Source: Rhizomys pruinosus (Eukaryota > Chordata > Mammalia > Rodentia > Spalacidae). From it: a stretch of DNA of 64,000 nt. The notes below the pieces were generated by a model. That model made no database searches. It had not been told where the DNA came from and saw only the letters and a program-made list of their open reading frames with translations. Numbering within the stretch: position 1 is the first letter of the stretch; the number at the start of each line of letters is the position of its first letter. Location: contig VZQC01013731.1 in assembly GCA_009823505.1 (NCBI GenBank), positions 133,319 through 197,318 on the forward strand, read 5' to 3'. Shown piece by piece: positions 35,593 to 48,386 of this stretch. A program made the translations under genes and the position numbers.

Positions 35593-36246
35593 ATTAATTT
35601 CTTGGAAAATTGGAAAAATTCCAAAAAGTAAAAAAGTTCAGTATCTTATGATTCCATTATACACACGCAAATGCAGTCAAATGGTGCATTTTTCTTCTAG
35701 TCTTTTTTACATGTATAATTGTTATTTCATAGTTGAGATCATACTGAATATATGATACTGTATCTTTTCTCGTTTTAACATCATGACCCTTTTCCTTTGG
35801 CATTAAAAACTGTCTTTGAAAATGGATGTCTTTGAAAAATGGAAAGCATTTTGGGCTATTAGCATAATTGAAAATGTTTTCTTGGTGTGACACATGTATC
35901 TTTGTAATTGGTTTGATTTAGTATGCTTTACTTCAATAAAAATTCAGTGTTACAAAAAAAAAGAAAATTAGTTAGATCTTTTCTGATTTATCAGCACTAA
36001 CAGTCTGCTCTCCCCAGTCTCTCAAGTAAATAAAACTTCCTTAAGTTCAGACCTGTTCCTACCTGTCCTCACACAGTGGAAAACTCTTTCTGTAAGGCTC
36101 AGCTCAGCATATTCACATAGCCACTCCTATATAACCCTGTGTTAATGTATTCAAAGCTTCACCTAATGGAAATCTCTCTCCACTCAGCATAAGATCACTC
36201 CTCTATGATAGTGTGTTAATGCGTTAAAACAATACTAATTGTCACC

Positions 36247-36404
36247 ACTGGGCGTGGTGGTGCATGCCTTTAATCCCAGCACTTGGGAGGCAGAGGCAGG
36301 CAGATCTCTGTGAGTTCAAGGCCAGCCTGGTCTACAGAGTGAGTTCCAGTACAGCTGGGGCAACAGGGAGACCCTGTCTCGGGGAAAAAAATAAATAAAT
36401 AAAA
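36247..36404 (+). mobile_element. B1 SINE (left arm of inverted pair)
   Basis: Complete B1 with (AAAT)n tail. Confidence 0.9.
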
Positions 36405-36513
36405 TTGAGTCTTTTTTCCTGGTCTCTCTCTGAATCCATTTTCCTTTTCTCTCTAGGTGACTTCTCACGGTTCCCTCCTCCTCCTTGCCAGAGCCCAGCC
36501 TATAATTGTCAGC

Positions 36514-36514
36514 N
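36514..36514. other. Ambiguous base (N) at an inverted B1 pair
   Basis: The N falls at the start of the minus-strand B1 at 36515, about 110 bp from a plus-strand B1 (36247-36404). The pair forms a large potential hairpin. Confidence 0.9.
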
Positions 36515-36652
36515 TTTTTGACACAGGGTCTCCCTATAGCCCCAGCTGGCCTGGAACTCACTATGTAGATCAGGCTGGCCTTGAACTCACAGAGATCCAT
36601 CTGCCTCTGCCTCCCAAGTGCTGGGATTAAAGACATGAGCCACCATGCCTAA
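36515..36652 (-). mobile_element. B1 SINE (right arm of inverted pair)
   Basis: Reverse B1 starting right after the ambiguous base. Confidence 0.88.
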
Positions 36653-37042
36653 CATGTTTTCATCATTTTCTCCATTTTCTCCTACCCAGTAAATAATAGC
36701 TGATGGCTCCCTTCTTTATGCTTCTTTACCTTCTTTCATTTTGTGTTAATGAGCAATTGATTTAAAACTTGAGTTGAAAATGGAACTTAAAAAAAAAGCA
36801 AAGCTTGAAATTTATAAGCCTGTAACACAAACATAGCAATTGTTAAACTATTATTATGATGTCACCACTGGAAGAACTCAATAGTTTGTTCTGTAAGTGC
36901 TCCTGAGATGACTAACACAAAATAATCAGATGTTTGCTAGTAACAAAAAGAAAAGAGAAATTTACTTGGAAGAATAGTAATCTTGACATTTTTCTGATAA
37001 AAAAGAAAACTTTTCCAAGGTATTAAACTATTGCAAAATTAC

Positions 37043-37141
37043 CTGGAATATTCACTTCCTATAAAGCCAGGCCCAATATTGTAACTAACATTTAGAGTTC
37101 CCTTCCAGCTCTCATCTGGTGCAGCAGTTCCTCCCAAGTGG
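37043..37141 (-). CDS. Naalad2: Naalad2 exon 8
   Basis: This 99-bp exon encodes residues 298-330 plus two bases of R331: [14 protein letters not shown], then [11 protein letters not shown]. Residue 298, split across the junction, reads serine, where human NAALAD2 as I recall it has arginine. NVS is a potential glycosylation site. Confidence 0.94.
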
Positions 37142-37525
37142 CTATCAAGAGAAAATGAAACAACAGAAGAAGATTGATCATTACTTCCCAAGAAAAAAAT
37201 AATGAGTTTGATGATAAGGTAATATTTCATTGAATATATAAGAACCATTTAAAGAACAGGCTCTCAAAAAGGCCTAGACTTATGGGGCTTGCATTCTAGA
37301 GAGACTCATAACTTAGACAAATAGGGAACATATACCATGCAAGTTACAGAGCTATGGAGAAAAAAAAAAAGCCCTGATGGCAGGTGGGAGGCAAAAGCCT
37401 CTTCATGCTTGATCTTAATTATGCAGTTGGAGAAACAGGGAACTCAGGATGTTTAATTCTATTAATAGAGTAAATTCATAATTATGTTAAGAAGAAATTA
37501 ATTTTTAAAGAAACTGTTGATTATG

Positions 37526-37740
37526 AGGCTGAAGAGATGGCTCAGTGGTTAAGAGCACTGGCTGTTCTGACAGAGGAACCAGGTTCGATTCCCAACACCC
37601 ATATGGCAGCCAACAACCATCTATGACTCCAGTTCCAGTGGATCTGACACCTGCTTCTGACCTCTGTGGGCATTGTATTATGTGAGTGCACTTACATACA
37701 TACGGGCAATACACTCATACATATAAAATAAAATAAAAAT
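37526..37740 (+). mobile_element. B2 SINE
   Basis: Complete B2 in intron 7. Confidence 0.88.
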
Positions 37741-37944
37741 TTTTAAAGAAAATTAATTGGATTTTTAAAGAAGAAACTACTGATGACATAAGAGGGCCAC
37801 ATAAAGCAATTATTAAGTTGGTCTTCTAAAGCATTTAGAAAACAGAAGTTGGAAGATAAACAAATGAAAAATAGAATATAATAAGGGCAAACAATAACTA
37901 TGTGATCAGCAAATTCTAGATACTGCACACTGCTGTGGTTTGGG

Positions 37945-38045
37945 GAGAAGTATTACTGTCCTCATTTTACAGATAAGGAAATTCAATCAGATAGTGATTT
38001 TGTAACTGGTTCATACATCTAGTGTCCAGAATGATCACATTTTCA
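37945..38045 (+). mobile_element. MIR-like SINE fragment
   Basis: cctcattttacagataagga is the conserved MIR core. Confidence 0.6.
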
Positions 38046-38224
38046 TACCGTACATAAATAACAAATATCTAAGGAAATCTAGGTCTTAAAAATCACAAAC
38101 CAATGCCTATTTTTATCTTTGGACAAAGTTTTGCATATGAGAATTTCATCTGTGACTTCTAGACCAGAAACTGGACATCCTAGAACAACATATCTTATTC
38201 TCACATCCAGATAAAAGACTTTAC

Positions 38225-38318
38225 CTTAATAACATCTCTGCATCATTATACCCAATAGGATGTACAGGTATGCTGGGAATCCCAACTCCTTCTTCAACGT
38301 TAAGTCTGAAGGTGTACT
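38225..38318 (-). CDS. Naalad2: Naalad2 exon 7
   Basis: This 94-bp exon encodes residues 267 (completed) to 297: [15 protein letters not shown], then [15 protein letters not shown], the end of the PA domain. It sits 236 bp downstream (gene sense) of the solo LTR. Phases are 1 in and 2 out, and the CAG acceptor and GTAAAG donor are clear. Confidence 0.95.
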
Positions 38319-38553
38319 CTGAAAGAATTAAGTATATAAAGGAAAACAACTAAAGAATATGATCATGGCAAGATAATGTGGGAATTTCTTCTATTACTTT
38401 TAAAGGCTTGTTATATGTTTGTAATTATAGAAAAAATAAAAGTTACCAAAAAGCCAAACTGTTGTTTAATTAAACTTACCTATTTCATTCAACATCAAAA
38501 ACTAAGCCATTTACATTTTAAGGTAAAATCAATCATAGAGATTATAGATTCTC

Positions 38554-39045
38554 TGTGCCATCCAGCGGCACGAATCATCGGAGGCGGACCGGGAATTAAT
38601 CACTCATTTAACTTGTTCCTTGTAGTTTCTTTTATTGATACTATTTACATCTTAACTAATACTACTAACAATTGCATGCAATTACTAACGCTACTAACAA
38701 CTAATGCTACTAACAATAACTATTACTACTAACTATTACTACAACAACAGCCTAGAAACCAAGAATATTTATACCAGTAATGAGCCAATCAGCAGACAGA
38801 TTATATAACATAGTGGACCAATCAATAGATAAATTTTGCGTCCATAGATACAATTTCTTATGTAAAATGCTATGTTCAAGAAGTTGACAAGGTAACATAA
38901 CATATCATCTTAAAAGTTACTGAAGCATGAGATGAGCACTATGTTCTTCAGCCAGCGCCTTTTGGCCGAAGACCAAACGCCATGGCTACAGACAAAGCGC
39001 CATTTCTCTTCAGCCTGTCACTTCAGGCACTCTTTGACTCCCACA
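38554..39045 (-). mobile_element. Solo LTR, ERVK-like, in intron 6 in gene sense
   Basis: In plus coordinates the 492-bp unit begins tgtgcc and ends cccaca (TG...CA). It is flanked by attctc and gttctc, a 6-bp target duplication with one change, the size usual for class II ERVs. On the minus strand there is a CCAAT-type box, TATAAATA (38773-38766) and an AATAAA signal (38636-38631), with an (ACTAAC)-rich stretch between. No internal retroviral sequence adjoins it. It could offer a promoter or a polyadenylation site in the sense of Naalad2. Confidence 0.78.
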
Positions 39046-39390
39046 GTTCTCAAATTTAACATTCAAACAATTATCTTAAACTTTATAAGAATATTTTATT
39101 TCTCAAAAGACATTATAAATTATTATTAAAGAAACTCCAATGAATTGTTTGCTTGTAAAATGTGTCTAAATATTCTAAAACCACGAATGATTGGGAAAAG
39201 TAAAGCCCTTATGGGATCTTGAGACTTAATGACAATATTTATCCAAATTGGAACATAAAATATTCTTCAAAACAAGATTAGAAAGTAATGGCAGATTGAC
39301 CATATCTTTGTTTATCAGCAAAATAAACTAAAAGGGGCAACCTTTATGTTCATGTTTGAACCAATTTAAAAATGCTAAGACATATCATTT

Positions 39391-39608
39391 GGAGCTGGAA
39401 AGATGGCTCAGCAGTTGAGAGTACTGTCTCTTCTTACGGAACACCTGGGTTTGGTTTCCAGCACCTACATGGTGCCTAACAACCATGTGTAACTGCAGTT
39501 CCAGGGGATATGATGTCTTCTTCTGGCCTCCATGGGTATTATACACACATAATGTACTTACACATGCAAGAAAAACACTCATACACATAAAATAAAATAA
39601 ATAAAAAT
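39391..39608 (+). mobile_element. B2 SINE
   Basis: Complete; taagacatat flanks it. Confidence 0.88.
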
Positions 39609-39699
39609 GATAAGACATATGAAACAAGAGTTCCAACATAAACATTTTTCTTATTATTTAAGAATCTTTATAATTGCTTATTGAAACAAAAACAATATC

Positions 39700-40110
39700 A
39701 TTAGACAAAAATTCAGCAAGTATACTAACTTGACTTGGATGACATTCATAGAACAGCATATCTCAAAGCAATAGATTGCACATTGTTCTCAAGTATATGT
39801 GGAATATGTGTTAAATAGACTATATTCTGGGCCATAAAATGTGTTCCATTAAATGTAAAAGTCATACATAGTATATTGTTTGAGTACAGTTGAACTAAAC
39901 TAGAAATCAATATTGAAAAGATAACTTGAAAATGTTTGAATAGTTAAAAGTCAAATTACACATGTATAAATAAATCATAGGTTAATATGAAATAAAATTT
40001 TTGAATTACAAAGTATGTATAACTGAAAAAAAAGAAAAATAATATGCCAAAAGTTGTAGGGTATAACTAAAGCAGTAAACAGAAGAATAATCACAGCATT
40101 AAAACATCTA
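39700..40110 (+). mobile_element. Ancient mammalian L1 (L1M-like) ORF2 fragment
   Basis: The text resembles the 'film/gap' part of ORF2 near the endonuclease end: an ATAAAATGTGTTCC block, then a CTAGAAATCAATATTG-type block typical of old L1M copies. It is highly decayed and has no open frame. Confidence 0.5.
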
Positions 40111-41555
40111 TTTAACAATAAAGACCTTTTGAAAATGTCATATGGAGACCTACTGTATAAGACTCCTAAAATATATACATATAGAAAGATAAAAAGAGTT
40201 TAAATAAATCTACCCTACCACAGGGTAAGAATGCCCCTACTAGACACAACAGACTAACATATAAAAAGCTCAGAACCAAGAATGGATTACTTCTTTTGGA
40301 GTTGTTAGCCATTAAGTTCCCACAGGCTTTTAAATATTACAGATTATTAGTCTTGCTCTTGTTTACCTTTCAGAATGTAGCGCTAAGACCCTATTACTGA
40401 AAACAACACATACTTGAATCATAGAACATGCAGAAATCAAGCTGGTACTGGCCTGGAAGCACTAGCCTTCACAGTGCTGGATAATTGCTATATAATCTAT
40501 TGGAGGAGAAAATAGTAAATAAAAAATATTTTTTTTTAATGTTGAGTGGGGAGGGAAGTTTGATGAAATATGGGAAGAGTTGAGGACATTTGGGCTTTGA
40601 AACATAAACTCACAAAAGTGACAGGAATATTGAAGAGAGATCAGGGTGAAATGAAGAAGGAATTAAAAACCCAATGATCCAATTGGAAATGACAGGAAAA
40701 AGCCTCACCAAAAGAATGAATGAAATAGAAAACAGAAGATCAAGGCTGGATGATAAAGTTGAAGAATTAGAATGCTCAAGCAAAGAATATGAAAAAAATT
40801 AAAAACCACAAGAATGGAATATGCAAGAAATATGAGACATCATGAAAAGACCAAGTTTACACATCATAGGCATGGAGGAAAGTGAAGAACCACAGGTCAG
40901 TAGCATTGACCAGATTTTCAATAGAATGACAGAAGAAAATGTTCCTAAACTAAGTAAAGACATACCCATATAAACACAAGAAGCACACAGAGCATGAAAT
41001 ATACAGGATGAGAACAGACACCTCCCCAAAGCAATATAGAGTAAAAACACTGCATGTACAGAACAAAGAGAGAATACTGAAAGCTGCAAGAGAAAAACAA
41101 TTCACATATAAAGGAAAACCCATCAGAATTACAGCTCATTTTTCAGTGCAAACTATGAAAGCCAGAAGAGCCTGAACCAAAGTACTCCCAGTTCCAAATG
41201 ACCATAGATGGCACCTGAGAATACTTTACCCAGAAAAACTGTCTATTAGAGTTGAAGGGGAAAGAAAAATATTCCATGACATGAAGAAGCTGAAAGAATT
41301 CGTGTCCACCAAAATAGCCCTTCAGAGAATACTAGAAGCCATAAATGGGACTGAAGAAATGAGCAACTATATCCAAGAGGCAACAGAAACTAAATGAAGG
41401 TATAACTGTGGAAACATAAATTTCCACCAAGAAAGCACACAGAAATTAAAATATGGCAACCAATTAACATCTTTCACTAATAACTTTATATAACAATGGC
41501 CTGAATTCCCCAATCAAAAGACCCAGGCTAGTTGAATGATTTAACAAACAAAATC

Positions 41556-41685
41556 CTGGCACATGTCTTTAATACCAGCACTTGGGAGGCAGAGGCAGAT
41601 GAACTCTATGAGTTCAAGGTCAACCTCTGGTCTACAGAGGGAGTTCCAGACCAACTGTGGCTGCAGGGATACCCTGTGTCAAAAA
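41556..41685 (+). mobile_element. B1 SINE inside old L1
   Basis: 5'-truncated B1 whose tail seeded the large microsatellite block. Confidence 0.8.
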
Positions 41686-41688
41686 GGA

Positions 41689-41766
<78 letters not shown>

Positions 41767-42023
41767 AAGAAAGAGAGAGAGAGGGAGGGAGGGAGGGCTC
41801 CTTTCTCTTCGTCTTGTCTCCTCTCATCCCTCGCCTCTGCTCTCCGCTCCTCTCCTCTCCGCTCCTCCCTCTCCTCTCCTCTCCTCTCCTCTCTCTCCTC
41901 CCTCTCCTCTCCTCTCTNAGAGAAGAGAAGAGAAGAGAAGAGAAGAGAAGAGAAGAGAAGAGAAGAGAAGAGAAGAGAAGAGAAGAGAAGAGAAGAGAAG
42001 AGAAGAGAAGAGAAGAGAAGAGG
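41686..42023. repeat. Purine/pyrimidine microsatellite block grown from a B1 tail
   Basis: A B1 A-tail has expanded into (GAAA)n (41686-41765), then GA-rich DNA, then a CT-rich block (41802-41917), an N at 41918, then (AGAGA)n to 42023. The CT and GA blocks are near inverted complements and could form a hairpin or triplex. Confidence 0.9.
41918..41918. other. Ambiguous base (N) at a CT/GA inverted junction
   Basis: The N is exactly at the switch from CT-rich to GA-rich repeat, the centre of a near-palindrome. Read or assembly trouble here is likely, and the true repeat length may differ. Confidence 0.9.
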
Positions 42024-43282
42024 AGGAGAAATCTCATCTTTTCATTGATCGGAAAAAATCTCATCTCACCTTCAAGGTAGGCACTACTTTAAGGTCAAAA
42101 GATGGAAAAATTATTCCAAACAAATGGCACTAAGACACAAACAGGGGTTACAATTCTAATATCTAACAAAGTAGACTTCAAAATAAAGCTAATCAGAAGA
42201 GATAAAGAGAGTTACTTTATTCTGATCAAAGAAATAATTGAACAAGAAGATATTACAATCTTGAAAATATATGCATGAAACTCCAGTGGACCCAATTTTA
42301 TAAAAAAAACAGTATGACAGGATGTGAAGACACAGATTAACCCCAACTCATGAATAGTAGGTGCCTTCAATACCCCATTATCTCCAATACACAAGTCAGC
42401 CAGACGCGAAATAGAGTTCTGAAGTAAATGACCCTACATCAAATGGACCTAAGCAACATCTACCAATATTCTACCCAAGCACCAAAAATATACACTTTCT
42501 ATTCAACACCCCATGGAACTTTCTCTATAATTACCACATACTGGGGCACAAAACAAACCTAAACAACTATGAAAAATTAAATAATTCCATGCATTCTATA
42601 AGACCACATCATAATAAAGCTTATAATGAACACCAAAAGAAGCTTTAGTAGCTACACAAACTCATAGAGATTAAACAACACACTCCTTAATGCTGAATCA
42701 TTCAAAGAAATTAAGAAATAAGTATTCCTAGAACTAAATGAAAAGCAAAATCCAACACAATAAAACCTCTGGGACACTTTAAAAGCAGTCCTAAGAGGGA
42801 AGTTTATAGTTCTAAGTGCCCACATTTGAAAAAAATCAGAAAGAGAATAGATAAATGACTTAACGTTGCAACTCAAGACTCTGGAAAGGCAAGAACAAAC
42901 AAAACCCAAACACGATATACAAGACGAAATAAAATTCAGAGCAGAAATTAAAAAAATAGAAAGAAAGAAAACAATACTAAGAACAAATGAAACTAAGAGC
43001 TGGTTCTTTGAAAATATAAACAGACAGACAGACCTTTCACCCAGTTAACCAGAAGAATGAAAACAAATCAACAAACTCAGAGATGGAAGGGGAAACATCA
43101 CCACAGACACCAAAAAGATCCATAACATTATAAGTGAACACTTAAAACATATATATTCTATTAAAGTTAAAAACCTAAAAGAAATGGATGAATATCTAAA
43201 AATCCTAGCAACTACCTAAGCTAAACCAAGAAGAGATCGACAGATTAAACAGACCCAAAACGTATAAAGAAATTGAAACAGA

Positions 43283-43460
43283 GCCGGGCGTGGTGGCGCA
43301 CGCCTTTAATCCTAGCACTTGGGAGGCAGAGGCAGGTGGATCTTTGTGAGTTCAAGGCTGGCCTGGTCTACAGAGCGAGTTCCACGACAGCTGGGGCTAC
43401 AGGGAGACCCTGTCTCGAAAAGACCAAAAATAATAAAAAAAAAAAATAAAAAAAAAAAAG
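43283..43460 (+). mobile_element. B1 SINE inside old L1
   Basis: Near-consensus B1 interrupting ORF2 remnants. Confidence 0.9.
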
Positions 43461-44035
43461 ATAATTAACAGTGATAAAAAACCTCCTAGTTAAAAAATGC
43501 TCTGGCACAGGTGAATTCAGAGCAGAATTTAAGAAGACGTTTAAAGATCTGCAAAAATATAACTAAAAAATATTTAAAAAGATAGAAAACAGAAGGCGAA
43601 CTCCCAAACTCTTTCTATGAAGCCAGAATCACTCTAATACTAAAACTGGATAAAGACACAACCAAAAAAAGAAAAGTATAAACCCATATCCTCAATGAAC
43701 CCAGATGTAAAAATTCTGAACAAAAACACTCACAAACCCATGATCAAGTTGGCTTTATTTCAAGATTCACAAATGGTTCAATATACATAAGTCAGTTAAT
43801 GTATAAATCCTAGATATAAATGTTCTCAAAGACAAAAATCACGTTATTTCAGTATATGCAGAAAAGGCCTTGACACAAAATTCAATCTGCTATGCCTTTA
43901 TGTTTAAAAAGTCCTAAAGGGAATTGGCTGGAGAAAGATACCTCAACATATTAAAGCTATATATAATAAACCATGGCCAACATCGTTCAATGGAAAAATT
44001 GAAGCATTTCCATTAAAATCAGAAACAACATATTA

Positions 44036-44203
44036 GGCCAGGCATGGTGATCATGTCTATAATCCCAGCACTTGGGGAGGCAGAGGCACAGGATCTCTGT
44101 GAGTTCAAGGCCAGCTCACTCGGTCTACATAAGTGAGTTCTGGATCTTAGCTGGGGCACAAGGAAGCTTTGTCTCAAAAAGACCCCTCCCCCCCCAAAAA
44201 AAT
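44036..44203 (+). mobile_element. B1 SINE inside old L1
   Basis: Diverged B1 with small insertions. Confidence 0.8.
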
Positions 44204-44575
44204 CAGGAACCAGACAAGCCAACCCATCTTTACCCTTTTAAAGAGTGATTTGAATCTTTCTAGAGCAATAAGACAAGAAAGAGAATTTTAAAGGAGTACT
44301 ATTGGAAAAAGAGGACAAATTATCCCTATTTGCAAGTGATGAAGTGGCATGGTATTATTCTTAAGAGATACCAAAATTCCAGCAGAAAACTCCTAAAACA
44401 TTAATTTACCACTTTCAGCAAAGTGGAATTATTCAAAATTCAGTAGCTTTTCTACATACAATAACAAGCAATTGGAGAAAAAGAAACAATAATGGAAAAA
44501 TCCCATTTTAAATAATCTAAAAAAAATCTAGGAAAAACTTGACCAAAGACATTAAAGATCTAGATCAATTAAATC

Positions 44576-44735
44576 TTTTTTTTTTTTTTTTGGTCTTTTC
44601 AAGACAGGGTCTCCCTGTAGCCCCAGCTGTCCTAGAACTCACTCGGTAGATCAGGCCGGCCTTGAACTCACAAAGATCTGCCTGCCTCTGCCTCCCAAGT
44701 GTTAGGATTAAAGGCGTGCGCCACCGCACCTAGCT
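44576..44735 (-). mobile_element. B1 SINE inside old L1
   Basis: Reverse B1 with T-rich start; taaatctt repeats around it. Confidence 0.9.
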
Positions 44736-45259
44736 AAAATTTTAAATCTTTGAAGAAAGAAATTGAGAAAGACACCAGGAAATGGAAGGGACTTCCTTGC
44801 TCATAAATTGGAAGATTTAATATAATGAAAATGACCAGCTTATCAATAGCAATCTGTAGATTCAATGTAATCCCAATCAAAATCCTCATGACATTCTTCA
44901 CAGAATTAGGGAAAAAAAATCTTAAAATTCATATGGAATCACAAAAGACCCCAAATAGCCAAAGCAATCCCATTCACAAATCAACACTGGGGATATTACC
45001 ACACCAGATCTCAACTATATAACAGATCTATAGTCATATAGCATCACGGTACTGGCACAAAAAATAGACATATAGACCAATGTGATATAACTGAAGACCC
45101 AAACATGAATATATGCAGTATCAGGCACCAAATATTTGACTAAGGTGCCAAAAGCACACACTGGAGGAAGGACAGAAATGGTGCTGGCAAAACTGGATCT
45201 CCACCTGTAGAAGAATAAAACTAGACTGTATCTTTCACCTTGTATAAAAGTCAACTCCA

Positions 45260-45418
45260 GCCGGGCGTGGTGGCACACACCTTTAATCCTAGCACTTGGG
45301 AGGCAGAGGCAGGCGGATCTTTGTGAGTTCAAGGCCAGCCTGGTCTACAGAGTCAGTTCCAGGACAGCTGGGGCTACAGGGAGACCCTGTCTCGAAAAGA
45401 CCAAAAAAAATTTTTTTA
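45260..45418 (+). mobile_element. B1 SINE inside old L1
   Basis: Perfect duplication aaaagtcaactcc on both sides (45247-45259 and 45420-45432). Confidence 0.93.
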
Positions 45419-45754
45419 AAAAGTCAACTCCAAATGATCAATGTGAAACCTGAAACTCTGAAACTATTACAAGAAAACACAGGCAATACCCAACAAAATA
45501 TAGGTGTAGGAAAGGACTTTCTAAATCAGATATCATTTGCTCAGGAATTAAGGTCAACAATCAACAAGGAGAACCTCATTAAACTCAAAAGCTTCTGTGC
45601 AGCAAAAGAAACAACCAAGAATTTGAAGAATAAACCCAAAGAGTGGAAGAAAATCTTCACCAGTGACACAACTAACCAAGGTTTAACATTTAGAACATAT
45701 AAAGTACTCAAAAAGAATTAAGAAAACAAATGACCTAATTAAAAGATAAGCTAT

Positions 45755-45915
45755 GAGCCTAGCGTGGTGGTGCATGCCCTTAATCCTAGCACTTGGGAGG
45801 GAGAGGCAGGTGGATCTTTGTGAGTTCAAGGCCAGCCTGGTCTACATAGCGAGTTTCAGGACACCCAGAGCTACAGGAAGACCCTGTCTCAAAATGACCA
45901 AAAAAAAAAAAAAAT
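45755..45915 (+). mobile_element. B1 SINE inside old L1
   Basis: Complete B1 near the ORF2 C-terminal remnant. Confidence 0.88.
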
Positions 45916-47489
45916 AGGCTCTATGTATCTGAACAGAGAATTCTCAAAACAAGAAATAAAGATGACTAAGAAACACCTTAAGTTTTAACAGCCTTAGTAA
46001 TTAGAGAAATGCAAATTAAAAGCACTGAAGATTTCATCTTACCCAGTCAGACTGGCTAAGATGAAGAGAACAAATTATACCAAATGCTCAAGAGGATGTG
46101 GGAAAATGGGAATGCTCATTCACTGTTTGTGAAATTGCAAATTTGTGTAGCCCCTATGGAAAGCAGTGTGAACTCTTTAAAAACTAAAAATGAACCTACC
46201 ATGTGATGTAATTGTACCATTCCTTGGCATATACCCAAGGGACTCATCCTACTGCAGTGATACAATAATGTTTGTTGCTGCTCTTTTCAGGATAGCTAAG
46301 AAATGTAAGCAACCTAAGTGTCCTTCAATGGACTGGTGGATAATGAAAATGTAGTACATTTACACAATGGATTTCTACTCAGAGGTAAAGAAAGATGAAA
46401 TCACAAGATATGCAAATAAATGGATGGAAATAGAAACTATTACACTAAGTGAAGTAACACAGACTCAGAAAAACAAATGACATATGTTCTCCCTCATTTA
46501 TGAATCCTGCCACCAAATATTTACATGTGAGCCCAAAAAATGGAAAGGAAGCATGGAGGTAAAGGGAAGAAAGGAGCCCAAGAGAGAATAATAGGAAACA
46601 GATGTTACCAAAGTAGAAATGGGTAAAATAGGGATATTTAAATGGGAAGAGGGGAGTGAGGGTTATACAAAGGACTATGGGAGTAAAAGGGAAGAAGAAA
46701 CTCATAGAGGGGAAACCATCATAGACAGTAATAATGAAGGGGAAAATGGGAAAAATGGGAGTACTTTAACTGGGGAGGGAGGAGGAAGGGTTAGATAGGA
46801 AAAGAGAGAGGAGAGATAAATAATGCTTAGCTGTTGGGTAAAACCAGAGAAACATTTTAGTTCAAAAATTTACTGAAAAATTATACACAGAATATTTCTA
46901 CATAAGTCCATGTGTATCGCTGAAGACTATATAACAAGAAACAGTTCCAGAAAGGAGAAACCTTCCTTTGAGTTGCTGGCCAGGGTAATCCAAGACACAC
47001 CCAAAATTACACGGGTTATTGCCACAGATCAATTGCCTCCCAAGACTTGAAGGTAAACCCTATTGCTAAGACAGTATATGCCTCAGACATAGAACTTGAA
47101 GCAATAGAGCTAGAACTGACCTGGAAACCACCTCCCCTCCCTGAAGGCTAACTCTCATATTTCTGGAGAACACTATGAAAACTGCTAAGGGAGAACAACT
47201 GTCAATGGCCCAACTCCGGCTTTAAGGCCTATTAACTACAATGATGGCTACAACAAACTATATTGGGGCAGTAGTGGCACTTTTATCTTGGGGATAATCA
47301 ATAGCTACCTAGTTGGACTTAAAGTCCACTCAGTGGGAAGGAACTCAATGCGTTGTACTGTAAACAGCCAAATATACAAGGCTGGACAGGTCATAGATCT
47401 TTGAGAAAACCCCAAGACTGTCACATCCCTAGAGAAATGTAATTTCTTACTACGTACTAAATATGGATCTTTATATTTACAGACAAGTA

Positions 47490-47632
47490 AGCCAGCACTC
47501 TGGAGGCAGAGGCAGGTAGATCTCTGAATTCAAGGCCAGCCTGGTCTACATTGTGAGTTCTAGGACAGCTAGGGCTACAAGACACCCTGTATCAAATAAA
47601 TTAATAAAATAAATAAATAAATAAATAAAAAG
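47490..47632 (+). mobile_element. 5'-truncated B1 SINE
   Basis: Starts at the ccagcactc block; (AAAT)n tail. Confidence 0.75.
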
Positions 47633-47639
47633 ACCAAGT

Positions 47640-48090
47640 GGAATCATCATTTTGAAATTTTATGTAAAAGTTAAAAATAACTAACATCATATTCATCCAT
47701 TTATTTACAAGTATCTACCTAAGAAAAATAAAAGAATATATAAAAGACTTATATAACTACTTATAACAGGTTTCATTATAAAAGCTCTCAAATGAAAACA
47801 ACTCAATTGTCTTTCAACAGATAAATGAATAAACAAAGTACCGCACAGCAAATCAAGTAATACTAGTCAGAAACAAACAAGCAACCTATTGACACATGCC
47901 AACATGGTCGCATCTCAAAATGCCTATGCTAAGGTGTTAAAAGTAGACAATCAGTTGCCTAGAGATTAGTATTGCAAAAGTAGGAACTGGGAGGAAGGTA
48001 TCTCAAGGACATGAGAGGAAATATTGGAGGAAATAATGGTTATGATATTGTCTTGATTTATAGAGACAGTTTTCCATATGACACAAATTT
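47640..48090 (+). mobile_element. Ancient mammalian L1 3' end fragment
   Basis: The stretch reads like the end of old L1M ORF2 and its 3' UTR: actcaattgtctttcaacag, then gataaatgaataaacaaagt and gttgcctagagattagt. It is strongly decayed. Confidence 0.55.
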
Positions 48091-48119
48091 ACTTTTGAAA
48101 TAATGATTTAAAAACTAAA

Positions 48120-48262
48120 GCCAGGCATGGTGTCATATGCCTTTAATCCCAGGCAGAGGCAGGCAGATCTCTGTGAAATGAAGACCAGCCTGCTCAAGTT
48201 CCAGTTCAGCTGGAGCTACAAGAAGACCTTGTCTCAAAAACAAACAAACAAACAAACAACAG
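48120..48262 (+). mobile_element. B1 SINE with short deletion
   Basis: Lacks the cagcacttgggagg block; tail is (CAAA)n. Confidence 0.8.
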
Positions 48263-48386
48263 TTTTATATTCAAAAGCAAAAACATACCAACTTGTCAAA
48301 CAAACAAAAACCCTTATTGATTTGTTAAAAATGGAAATGTGTCTAAAGAAAATTCATTATTTTGAGTGTTTACTAACGGCAGGCTA

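Larger units (their letters stand above)
40540..47460 (+). mobile_element. Old near-full L1 in intron 6, split by several B1 copies
   Basis: ORF1 remnants cover about 40618-41397 (coiled-coil part, then KGKPIRIT and ILYPEKL-type blocks). ORF2 remnants cover about 41460-46480: endonuclease, RT core, and a C-terminal part with NVKPETLKLLQENTG at about 45440. A purine-rich 3' UTR runs to about 47460. B1 copies sit at about 41556, 43283, 44036, 44576, 45260 and 45755. Many stops and frame changes make it non-coding. Confidence 0.85.

Noticed and set aside
41532..42080. Arg/Glu- or Ser/Leu-repeat proteins
   Set aside because: Microsatellite translations across an ambiguous base.
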